Below are positions 23,022 to 30,513 of a DNA stretch of 33,903 nucleotides, piece by piece. The position numbers and the translations under genes are program-made. Source of the DNA: CAZKUN01 sp964555935 (lineage in GTDB: Bacteria > Armatimonadota > Zipacnadia > Zipacnadales > VGFC01). Under the pieces are notes generated by a model, which searched no databases, was not told the DNA's origin, and saw nothing but the letters and a program-made list of their open reading frames with translations. The stretch is taken from positions 1 to 33,903 of the forward strand of contig CAZKUN010000080.1 of NCBI GenBank assembly GCA_964555935.1, in the 5' to 3' direction. The stretch's first letter is position 1. The number at the start of each line of letters is the position of its first letter.

Positions 23022-23050
23022 AGTATAGCTTTTGCGGAAAAACCTGTCAA
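23022..23050 (-). promoter_or_regulatory. near-consensus promoter for the 3D-like gene
   Basis: Minus-strand TTGACA (23050-23045), 17-nt spacer, TATACT (23027-23022). Transcription should start near 23015, leaving a leader of about 200 nt before the ATG at 22815. It lies in the gap between two divergent genes and overlaps no coding sequence if the plus-strand gene starts at 23121. Confidence 0.7.
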
Positions 23051-23120
23051 CACTCACCCCCGCCGCGCAAAGGTGCGCGCCCGCTCGCCTGCGAACCCGG
23101 TTCATCGAGGGCATTCATCG

Positions 23121-24824
23121 ATGAGCACATCTCTCCTGCTGGCTGGCGCTGCAACGGTCTCTCTCATCGGCGCGGCCTCACCTGCGTCCGCGGGGGTCAC
23201 GATCGCCGCCCGCGTTGATGGGGCGGATACGCCTCGGTACTGGGGTGCCGATGCCATCCACGCCGGCCGAGCCGTGTTCTCGCGCCTTGAGATCTATGCC
23301 GCGGAAGCCAAGGCCGTCCACCTGCGTGTATCGATCACGGCCGATGAGCCGATCCACACGGACGATGAACTGGTGCTGACGATCCGCGAGTTGTTCTCCG
23401 GGGAGACGGCAATCGTCCGCCTCGCGCTGCCGGCAGGTGACGCGCGGGAGTACGCCGTCGAGTTGGCCCGGGATCAGATCCCGTTTCGGGATGGAGCCTA
23501 TCACATTCTCGTGGATCTGCACCGCAACGGCAAATCGCTCGCGGGCAAGAACGTCGGTTCAGTGCTGTACATGCTCGCCGACCGCACGCGGAGCTTGGGC
23601 TATGTGAGCGCCACGTACCAGATTGCGTACATTCACTTCATGCTCGACGCTGAGACGGGCTCCACGCCGAACCTGTTCCCGAAGCCTGGGCGCCTGCCGC
23701 CCACTTACGACCCTCACGATCCCGACACGCGTCAAGCGTGGCTGGACCTGCTGCTAGCGCCTCTACTATCGAGCGACCGCGAGTCGTGGCGCAAGGCGGC
23801 GGAGGAAGCTCGCATCCGCGATGCTTCGATTGCCGCCGAACTCGTGGCGGATGGTGGCACGGGCATTCTGTTTGGCATGATGGCTTACCGAGCGGTTGGA
23901 GAGCGGGATCGCGAACGATTTGCGTTCCGAGTGCTGGATGGGTTTGTGAATGGGCGCATCCGAGCGGGGAAGTCAGTCCCGCACGTCAACCAGAGCTGGC
24001 ACGTGGTCCGTCTACTCAGTTACGCGTGCATCCTGCTCAATGACATCCCAGAATACCGCGCTTGGGTGGACGCGACGCTCGACGAGATCATTCCCCTGCA
24101 GTTGAAGGACACGGTGACCTACGATCCGGCCGTGGGCGGAACCGTGCGTGGCCCGATGCCCACCTTCGCTCACAAGACCATCGTCGTCGACGGCCAGCCG
24201 CTAACGCGCGAGCCGTACCGCGACGGCACGTATGTGGGGCGCGTCTACGGCGGACACGCATGGTACCAGATGGCCCACTTGGTCATCCGTGGCTCCGAGG
24301 CCCCCACGCTCGCCGAGCCGATCGATCGCATCATCGAGTTCGCGGTTGACGAGAGCCGCTGGCTGATTGAGAACGATGACGCGCGCGGCCGGTACGGCAA
24401 CATGTGTGGTTCTATCAACCTCTGCTTCGGCCTTGTCCCGGCCTACCACTTCGCCGTGCGAGCCGGTCGAGATGAAGATGCGGACACCATTGCCGAGGGC
24501 CTTCGACTCGCGCTCATGGCGGCGACGATCGAGCCGAAATACGGTCCCCATTTCGAGGGTTGGCTGACGGCCGACGGCTATACCCTCTGTGAGATGGCGA
24601 TTCGGATACTCGGTGAGGACGAGCGGATCCGCCGGGCCCAGTTTCGTTTCACCAGTGACGCTGACCCAGACATCGCCGTCCCCGGTCAAGCCGCGCGCAA
24701 CGAGCCTTACGGCATGGGTCATCGCGCCGCGACGATCGCTCCGATGCTGCTCTCAAGTCCCGAGCACGCTGCCGCGATCGCGGGTGGCGCCTTGAGTTGG
24801 TCTGATAGCCTTCCGCCGGAGTGA
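23121..24824 (+). CDS. exported protein of unknown function, possible alpha/alpha-barrel
   Basis: A 567-residue protein with a clear signal peptide (LLLAGAATVSLIGAASPASA). Residues ~27-150 are beta-rich and look like an accessory sandwich (HLRVSITADEPIHTDDELVL). The remainder is helical and aromatic, with YQIAYIHFMLDAE, VNQSWHVVRLLSYACILL, GGHAWYQMAHLVI and NMCGSINLCFGLVPAYHFAVR. That is compatible with an (alpha/alpha) toroid like those of polysaccharide lyases and GH88/105-type enzymes, but no catalytic motif can be named. The frame is open from 22803; ATG 23121 has GAGGG upstream and starts the signal. It is divergent from the 3D-like gene. Confidence 0.75.
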   Translation: MSTSLLLAGAATVSLIGAASPASAGVTIAARVDGADTPRYWGADAIHAGRAVFSRLEIYAAEAKAVHLRVSITADEPIHTDDELVLTIRELFSGETAIVRLALPAGDAREYAVELARDQIPFRDGAYHILVDLHRNGKSLAGKNVGSVLYMLADRTRSLGYVSATYQIAYIHFMLDAETGSTPNLFPKPGRLPPTYDPHDPDTRQAWLDLLLAPLLSSDRESWRKAAEEARIRDASIAAELVADGGTGILFGMMAYRAVGERDRERFAFRVLDGFVNGRIRAGKSVPHVNQSWHVVRLLSYACILLNDIPEYRAWVDATLDEIIPLQLKDTVTYDPAVGGTVRGPMPTFAHKTIVVDGQPLTREPYRDGTYVGRVYGGHAWYQMAHLVIRGSEAPTLAEPIDRIIEFAVDESRWLIENDDARGRYGNMCGSINLCFGLVPAYHFAVRAGRDEDADTIAEGLRLALMAATIEPKYGPHFEGWLTADGYTLCEMAIRILGEDERIRRAQFRFTSDADPDIAVPGQAARNEPYGMGHRAATIAPMLLSSPEHAAAIAGGALSWSDSLPPE

Positions 24825-24888
24825 CGGAGCCTCCACCACAATCCAAGGGTCGGCCCTGGCGCATGTGCCTCGCTCAAACTGACTGAAC

Positions 24889-24988
24889 AACTAGTGTCAG
24901 ACAATAGTTTTACGCTTGTTATAGGCATCATAGCGCCGAATATTGCCCTGAATTAATTAGTGTCAGACACTAATTAAATGGCGCTATG
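24889..24988 (+). repeat. paired palindromic element, copy 2, with nested hairpin
   Basis: First palindrome AACTAGTGTC / GACAATAGTT (24889-24909, one mismatch, centre 24899). The second is perfect with 12-bp arms, TTAATTAGTGTC / GACACTAATTAA (24953-24977, centre 24965). Centres are 66 bp apart, exactly as in copy 1, and CATCATA (24926-24932) is at the same offset. An outer perfect inverted repeat CATAGCGCC (24929-24937) / GGCGCTATG (24980-24988) encloses the second palindrome. Same orientation as copy 1, 4069 bp away. Confidence 0.85.
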
Positions 24989-25075
24989 TGGCATCCGCTT
25001 CATCGGCATGAGCTTAGCCCTGAGACTTCGATGCAGGGCTGAGTGACGCGAAGCAGAGGCCTGCATGCCCCCAAG

Positions 25076-25082
25076 GTAGAAT
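25076..25082 (+). promoter_or_regulatory. candidate -10 element (GTAGAAT)
   Basis: GTAGAAT located 47 nt before the DUF2961 start, identical to the motifs at 15209 and 17191. It follows the repeat pair, so transcription of the DUF2961 operon could begin here. No consensus -35. Confidence 0.45.
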
Positions 25083-25129
25083 GTCCCCTCGGCCGGTCCG
25101 CCGCATTATTCGGAGCGTGAGGTGTCAGG

Positions 25130-27136
25130 ATGAACAGCATGCGATACGTGATCGCAACGGCCTGCATGGCGTTGCTTGCCGTGACGACGGCCGGTGCCCA
25201 ATCGACCGTGACCGTTGAGGGCTTGCTCCATGAGATGGTCGACATGGAACGCCTCTCCACAATCCCCGACGCGGACTTCGAATGTGACCAACATTCGAGC
25301 TACGACCGCCGCAGCACGGCGCCCGATCAGCCGGAGGACCTCGGCGCGGGGTGGTTTGCCAACGGCGACGCGGGCAAATTCATCCGCGAGGAAGAGACCA
25401 ATGGCCGCAAGGAATGGGTCATGGCCGAGATGGACGGCCCCGGCGCCATCGTGCGCCTGTGGTCAGCCAACCCCGATGGCGGCGGGAACATCCGCATCTA
25501 CATCGATGACCTGAGCGCCCCCGCCCTCGAGGCAGATTTTCTGGCGCTGACATCGGGCGACTTGCCGGGCTTCCCGGCTCCCTTTGCCGGGCGGCGCGCG
25601 ATGGGAGCGAATCTCTACCTTCCGCTCCCGTACCAGGAGCGCTGCAAGGTCACCGTCGACAAGCCAGGGCTGTACTACGAGGTCGGCTATCGCACGTACC
25701 CCGCCCAGACGACCGTCGAACCGTTCTCGATGGATGTCCTAACGGATGTCGCCTCGACAATGGCCGACGTCGGGCGGATCCTCGCGCGTCCCGCGCAACG
25801 CTTCACGACTGACGACGCGACGCGCTCGGTGACGGCCGAGACCATCAAGCCCGGTGGCTCGCTGACGATCGATCTGGATGGCCCCGCCGCGATCGTGCGG
25901 ATGGAAGCCAACGTGCAGGCCGCCGAGGACCACCTCTTCGTCGCCCTGCGCGAGCCGGTGCTGATGATGAAGTTCGACGGCAAGCCCTGCGTGTGGACGC
26001 CGCTGGGTGACTTCTTCAGCTCCACGCCCGGCGTCAACACCTACGAAAGCCTGCCGTGTGGGATGAAATCAAACGGCACGTGCTACAGCAATTGGTACAT
26101 GCCGTACGCCAAGAAGGCAGCGATCACGGTGCGTAACGACTCGGACGATCCCGTCACGCTCCGATTGGTTATCTGGACGAAGCCGGCGAAGCTGAAGAGG
26201 GGCAAGTTCCTGTACTTCCGCGCCGGCTGGCGCAATGAGTGGCTCCCCCGCGACCCCGCGTTTGTTGACTGGTGCATGCTGGAGGCCGAGGGGCCGGGAC
26301 GTTTCGCCGGCGTGATGCTCGGCGTGGTGAACACGGCGGGCCAGTGGTGGGGCGAGGGCGACGAGAAGGTGTGGGTCGATGGCGACACATTCCCCAGCTA
26401 CTTCGGCACGGGATCCGAGGATTACTTTGGCTACGCGTGGTGCAGCCCGGAGCTATTCACCCACGCCTATCACAACCAGAGCATCGTGACGGGGCCGGCC
26501 AACTTCGGCTACACGGCCGTCTCGCGCTACCACATCCTCGACGACATCCCGTTCGATGAGTCGATCAAGTTCGACATTGAGAAGTGGGGCGCGGCCGACC
26601 GGGAGTACTGTTGCACCACGTATTGGTACTCGGCCGGCGGCGCAAGGGACTTCTTCGAGCCGGTGCCCGTCGACGACCGCCGCGTCCGCCCGCTGCCCGA
26701 GCCGTTCAAGGTCAAAGGCGCGCTTGAGGGCGAGGAACTCGAGATCGCAAGACTCACTGGCGGGGAGACGCAAATACAGACCATGCCCGGCGAGTTCAGT
26801 GGGCAGAAGCACCTCTGGTGGACCAACCCCGAAGAGGGCGACATCATCGAGGTGAAGGTGCCGGTCGCGAAGGCCGGGCGGTACGATGTCATCCTGGGGA
26901 TCACGAAGTCGTGGGACTATGGGATCCACCAAGTGGTCCTTAACGGCGAGGATGTCGGCGACCCGGTGGACTTCCACACAACGCCGCCGTTCAAGCCGGC
27001 GAAGATCGATCTCGGTATCCAGGACCTCTCGGAGGCGAACAGACTTGGCCTCCGCTGCGTGGGCACCAACCCCGCCGCCGAACCGGTGCGGTACATGGCG
27101 GCGATCGACTATATACTGCTGAAGCCGGTTAAGTAG
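25130..27136 (+). CDS. secreted DUF2961 (GH172-type) glycoside hydrolase
   Basis: A 668-residue exported protein (signal RYVIATACMALLAVTTAGA). It has the two-jelly-roll DUF2961 architecture, now classed as GH172, whose members cleave alpha-D-fructofuranosides and D-arabinofuranosides. Landmarks: WVMAEMDGPGAIVRLWSANPDGG, NLYLPLPYQERCKV, LYYEVGYRTYP, FPSYFGTGSEDYFGYAW (Glu430 in the conserved SEDYF motif), HAYHNQSIV and SRYHILDDIPF. A C-terminal ~110-residue beta domain (VPVAKAGRYDVILGITKSWDYG) resembles a carbohydrate-binding module. GAGGTG (25119-25124) is the Shine-Dalgarno. It heads a plus-strand run with the glycosyltransferase 39 nt downstream. Confidence 0.87.
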   Translation: MNSMRYVIATACMALLAVTTAGAQSTVTVEGLLHEMVDMERLSTIPDADFECDQHSSYDRRSTAPDQPEDLGAGWFANGDAGKFIREEETNGRKEWVMAEMDGPGAIVRLWSANPDGGGNIRIYIDDLSAPALEADFLALTSGDLPGFPAPFAGRRAMGANLYLPLPYQERCKVTVDKPGLYYEVGYRTYPAQTTVEPFSMDVLTDVASTMADVGRILARPAQRFTTDDATRSVTAETIKPGGSLTIDLDGPAAIVRMEANVQAAEDHLFVALREPVLMMKFDGKPCVWTPLGDFFSSTPGVNTYESLPCGMKSNGTCYSNWYMPYAKKAAITVRNDSDDPVTLRLVIWTKPAKLKRGKFLYFRAGWRNEWLPRDPAFVDWCMLEAEGPGRFAGVMLGVVNTAGQWWGEGDEKVWVDGDTFPSYFGTGSEDYFGYAWCSPELFTHAYHNQSIVTGPANFGYTAVSRYHILDDIPFDESIKFDIEKWGAADREYCCTTYWYSAGGARDFFEPVPVDDRRVRPLPEPFKVKGALEGEELEIARLTGGETQIQTMPGEFSGQKHLWWTNPEEGDIIEVKVPVAKAGRYDVILGITKSWDYGIHQVVLNGEDVGDPVDFHTTPPFKPAKIDLGIQDLSEANRLGLRCVGTNPAAEPVRYMAAIDYILLKPVK

Positions 27137-27175
27137 CTTGCGACGCGCTCTCGCCGGACGTAGGAGGCTCATTGG

Positions 27176-28882
27176 ATGCAGCAGACGGAGACGCCGGAGA
27201 CGCGTGGCGGTGGCCACCACATAGCGGGATCGCGGAAGCCGATCAATATCAACCCCCGCGAGGCTGGGATCGCAGCGCTGGTCGCCATGGGCGCGCTGTT
27301 TCTGTTCCTGGTCTACGCGGGCGCGCACGTTCGCGAGTTGACTGATCCCGACGCGATGGACTATGCCCAGATCGCGCGCCACGTGTCGCGCGGTGAGGGC
27401 TTCACAACGAGCTGGGTGCGCCCGCTCAGCCTTGGCCGGGTCCAGAACATCAGCCACCACCCGGAGCTTCTCCGCGCCCCCCTGCACCCGATGGTGATGT
27501 CGATCGTTTTCCGCGTGTTCGGCGCCGATCACCGCGCGGCGGCGTGGGCGGGAGGCATCGCCTATTTGGTGTCGCTGCCGCTCGTATACCTGTTGGCGTT
27601 GCGGCTGTTCAACCGGCGGACCGCTCTGCTGGCACTCGGGTTGTACGGCGTCAACCACTTCGTGCTGCACTACGCCGTGTCGGGGCTGGAGATCAGTCTG
27701 TCGACTTGTTTCATCACGGGCCTGCTCCTGGTGGCTCATCTCTATCTCAAGGCGGATGAACCCTCGCCGACGTTGGCCGCTGGATGCGGGGCGCTGCTCG
27801 GCCTTGCAGTCCTGACGAACTACATCTACGCCGCGCTGCTGCTGCCAGTGGCGCTACTGCTGCTACTGAGGGGCGGGCGGAAGCGTTGGGGCGCGGCGCT
27901 GATCTCGGTGGCCGCGTGCCTGGTGGTTATGCTCCCGTGGGCCGTTCGGAACGCGCGAGTCGCGGGCAGTCCGGTGGCAACAATCAGCACGGCCGACTTC
28001 GTGACGAACACCCGGAGCCATAGGGATCTGTCGGTCTACCGGAAGTACCTGGAGAAGCCTCCGTCAGCGATTGCTCACGTGCTCAAACACCCGAAGGAAG
28101 TCTGGCGCAAGGCCCGGCCGATCGCGTTGTCACTGTACGCCGACAGCGACCTCAACGTGGGCGGCCCGCTCGTGCTCGCGTTCTTCGTCGCGGCGATTCT
28201 TTTGAAGTTCAAGACCGCCGGCCTGCGGGAGCTTCGCCTGATGCACTACGCGTGGCTCGCGCTGATGGCGATCGTGATGTGCCTGCTCGCCGCCCACGCG
28301 CGCGTGGTGGTCCCCCTCAGCCCGCTGGCGATCATCATCGCCTCGGCGTGTTTCCTGACTGCGGCCGACCGGCTCGTCGACAGCGTTCAGGGGCCCAAAC
28401 GGAAGCGTCGCGCGCTGGCCTGGTCGATCGGCGGGTTGCTGGCAATCTCGTGGTTCCCGGTGTTTGCCAACACTGTCACCATGGAAAGCCGCAAGACCGG
28501 GCCGGCCGAGGAATTCCGCAAAGTGACGGGCGCGCTGAGAGAACGCAAGGTGGGGACGATATATACCGACCAGCCCTGGATACTGGCGTGGTACGGGGAC
28601 ATGGATGCGGTTTGGCTGCCGGAAGACGAGGATGAGATGCGCGTTCTGGAGGCGGCTGTTGGCCCGCTCCAGGGGGTGCTGCTGAGCCCGTTCATCTCTC
28701 GGACCGGACCAGGCCAGGGGCTATCGGATTGGGCCGACCTGTACGTTTCGGCTCTCCGAGGCGCGGCTCAGGGACCGTTCGCCCCTGTCGCGTCGCTCGG
28801 TGAGACGGGCGACTGGTTGCTCTTCCGACGCGTCCCCGAAAGCGCCGCTCTGGCGGAGTTGCCGAGCGCTTCGGGGGGGTAA
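27176..28882 (+). CDS. GT-C (GT39/GT83-like) membrane glycosyltransferase
   Basis: A 568-residue integral membrane protein of the dolichyl/undecaprenyl-phosphate-sugar transferase type (PMT/ArnT-like). After a ~25-residue polar N-terminus comes a first membrane helix (GIAALVAMGALFLFLVYAGA) and then the first periplasmic loop, with ELTDPDAMDYAQIARHVSRG, whose acidic residues match the catalytic Asp/Glu region of the family. About ten further hydrophobic helices follow, then a soluble C-terminal ~130 residues (YTDQPWILAWYGDMDAVWL). It would move a sugar from a lipid carrier onto a protein or lipid outside the membrane. AGGAGG (27162-27167) precedes the ATG. It is possibly co-transcribed with DUF2961. 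Confidence 0.85.
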   Translation: MQQTETPETRGGGHHIAGSRKPININPREAGIAALVAMGALFLFLVYAGAHVRELTDPDAMDYAQIARHVSRGEGFTTSWVRPLSLGRVQNISHHPELLRAPLHPMVMSIVFRVFGADHRAAAWAGGIAYLVSLPLVYLLALRLFNRRTALLALGLYGVNHFVLHYAVSGLEISLSTCFITGLLLVAHLYLKADEPSPTLAAGCGALLGLAVLTNYIYAALLLPVALLLLLRGGRKRWGAALISVAACLVVMLPWAVRNARVAGSPVATISTADFVTNTRSHRDLSVYRKYLEKPPSAIAHVLKHPKEVWRKARPIALSLYADSDLNVGGPLVLAFFVAAILLKFKTAGLRELRLMHYAWLALMAIVMCLLAAHARVVVPLSPLAIIIASACFLTAADRLVDSVQGPKRKRRALAWSIGGLLAISWFPVFANTVTMESRKTGPAEEFRKVTGALRERKVGTIYTDQPWILAWYGDMDAVWLPEDEDEMRVLEAAVGPLQGVLLSPFISRTGPGQGLSDWADLYVSALRGAAQGPFAPVASLGETGDWLLFRRVPESAALAELPSASGG

Positions 28883-28915
28883 CCACGACACCATCGCGTC
28901 AACAGGAGACCATCC

Positions 28916-30424
28916 GTGCATGAATTGAAGATAGTCGGCGGGAGCGTCATCGACGGAAGCGGCGCCGAACCGCGAGAGTGTGAGATTGCCGTCGACAGCG
29001 GCCGTGTCACGGAAGTCGGGCCCGACGTTGGCCCATCTGATCGGCTCATCAACGCGGCTGGGATGTACGTGTCGCCCGGGTTCATCGACCCGCACAGCCA
29101 CGCGTGCCACGAAGGCCTGGGCTCGATTCTCCACGCGCCGACCGCGCCGAGCGCTGTCCTGCAGGGCGTGACCTCGATCGTCACCGGTATGTGCGGGTAT
29201 TCGCCTCTTGAGATCGGGCACCACCTCGATGCGGTCGCCGAGAACCAGACGGCGCTCAACTACTGCCTCGCGATCGGTCACAACAGCATCCGCCGCCATG
29301 TGATGGACCACCGCGCGAGCGCTCCGACCGCGGGGGAACTGGACTCGATGAAGGCTCTGACGGCGGCCGGAATGCGCCAGGGGGCGGTCGGGCTCTCAAG
29401 CGGGCTGTGGTACGTGCCCGGAGCTTACGCGGAGATAGATGAGGTCGCCGAGTTGGCCAAGGTCGCCGCCGAGCACGGGGGCATCTACGCGAGCCACGTG
29501 CGCAGTGAGGATGCCGAGACTGGTCCCGCTGCGTTGGATGAGGCGATTGAGATCGGGCGCCGCGCGCACATCCCGGTCCAGATCGCGCACCTCAAGGCCG
29601 CCGAGCGGCCGGCGTGGGGGCAGGGATCGGAGCGACTCGCGATCCTTGAGCGGGCGCGGGCCGATGGCGTCGACGTCCAGGCGGACGCGTACCCGTACAC
29701 GGCATCCGCGACCAATCTGAACGTCATGCTGCCACCCGAGGCGTTCGAAGGCGATGGGCTGGCGGCGAAGCTTGATGATGCGGCGATGGTGTCGAAGTTC
29801 CGCGAGCACATGGAGGCGCGCCTCGACCGGATCGGCGGGACCGACCGCGTGTTGATCACCGCCGCCTATCTGTCCAACGCCGTCGGGCGACGCCTCAATG
29901 AGGTAGCCGAAGACGTCGGGCTGGATGCCTACGATGTTGTTGTCGATCTCATCCTTGGCGGACCGACTAGCGCGATTTACTTCGTCATGGACCAGGCCGA
30001 CGTGGACACGATCGTGACCAACCCCCTGGTGATGATCGGGTCCGACTCAAGCGTGCGTCGCGTGGGTGAGGGGATGTGTCACCCGCGCACGTGGGGCACG
30101 TTCCCGAAGGTACTCGCGCGGTATGCCCGCGAGCTGGGGACGCTGTCGTGGGTCCAAGCCGTTGCGAAGATGACCGGCCAGTCGGCGGCGCAGTNNNNNN
30201 NNNNGTTTGGGCTGGTCGACCGCGGGGTGCTCCGGGAGGGGGCGTGGGCCGATGTGGTGATCTTCGACCCGAAAGCCATCGCCGACCACGCGGCCTACGA
30301 CGACCCACACCAAGCCCCGTCGGGGGTCCGGCAGGTGCTCGTGAACGGTGAGACTGTCGCGCTGGATGGACTCGTCACCGGCGCGCTGCCGGGGCACGTC
30401 ATCCGGGGTCGGGTCGCGGACTGA
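28916..30424 (+). CDS. N-acyl-D-amino-acid deacylase (amidohydrolase), with assembly gap
   Basis: About 502 residues as assembled; a D-aminoacylase-type member of the amidohydrolase superfamily. The metal site is visible: GFIDPHSHACHE (His60, His62), the MCGYS cysteine (Cys93) that bridges metals in D-aminoacylase, SHVRSED, IAHLKAAE and MIGSDSS. The start is GTG with AGGAGA at 28903-28908. Ten Ns at 30195-30204 interrupt the frame between TGQSAAQ and FGLVDRG. Relatives read like SLPARRFGL there, so probably only about one residue is missing and the N run is a placeholder. Relatives act on N-acyl-D-amino acids; the substrate here is unproven. It ends at a strong terminator. Confidence 0.85.
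   Translation: MHELKIVGGSVIDGSGAEPRECEIAVDSGRVTEVGPDVGPSDRLINAAGMYVSPGFIDPHSHACHEGLGSILHAPTAPSAVLQGVTSIVTGMCGYSPLEIGHHLDAVAENQTALNYCLAIGHNSIRRHVMDHRASAPTAGELDSMKALTAAGMRQGAVGLSSGLWYVPGAYAEIDEVAELAKVAAEHGGIYASHVRSEDAETGPAALDEAIEIGRRAHIPVQIAHLKAAERPAWGQGSERLAILERARADGVDVQADAYPYTASATNLNVMLPPEAFEGDGLAAKLDDAAMVSKFREHMEARLDRIGGTDRVLITAAYLSNAVGRRLNEVAEDVGLDAYDVVVDLILGGPTSAIYFVMDQADVDTIVTNPLVMIGSDSSVRRVGEGMCHPRTWGTFPKVLARYARELGTLSWVQAVAKMTGQSAAQXXXXFGLVDRGVLREGAWADVVIFDPKAIADHAAYDDPHQAPSGVRQVLVNGETVALDGLVTGALPGHVIRGRVAD
30195..30204. other. assembly gap (10 N)
   Basis: A run of exactly ten Ns inside the deacylase gene. The frame stays open across it as written, but the true length is unknown. Confidence 0.98.
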
Positions 30425-30449
30425 CGCGAGCCGAGACCAGGCAAGAAAC

Positions 30450-30485
30450 AAAGGCACCCGCCCCATGGTTGGGGCGGGTGCCTTT
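30450..30485. terminator. strong bidirectional intrinsic terminator
   Basis: A 15-bp perfect stem, AAAGGCACCCGCCCC (30450-30464) and GGGGCGGGTGCCTTT (30471-30485), with loop ATGGTT. On the plus strand the stem leads into TTTTCATTT, and on the minus strand into TTTGTTTC, so it can end both the deacylase transcript and the convergent Wzc-like transcript (30514). Confidence 0.92.
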
Positions 30486-30513
30486 TCATTTGGTCAGGTC
30501 GTCGTCTCAGCCG

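Larger units (their letters stand above)
24825..25129. other. 305-bp gene-free stretch with repeat pair
   Basis: No coding potential is seen. It contains the second paired palindromic element (24889-24988), a small hairpin AGCCCTG (25016-25022) / CAGGGCT (25034-25040), and the GTAGAAT motif at 25076-25082. No terminator with a T-tract follows the upstream gene, and no RNA gene was recognised. Confidence 0.6.

Noticed and set aside
26453..27739. Long minus-strand open frame of 428 codons
   Set aside because: It spans two well-supported plus-strand genes and encodes Arg/His-rich sequence with no domain; a shadow of high-GC codon use.
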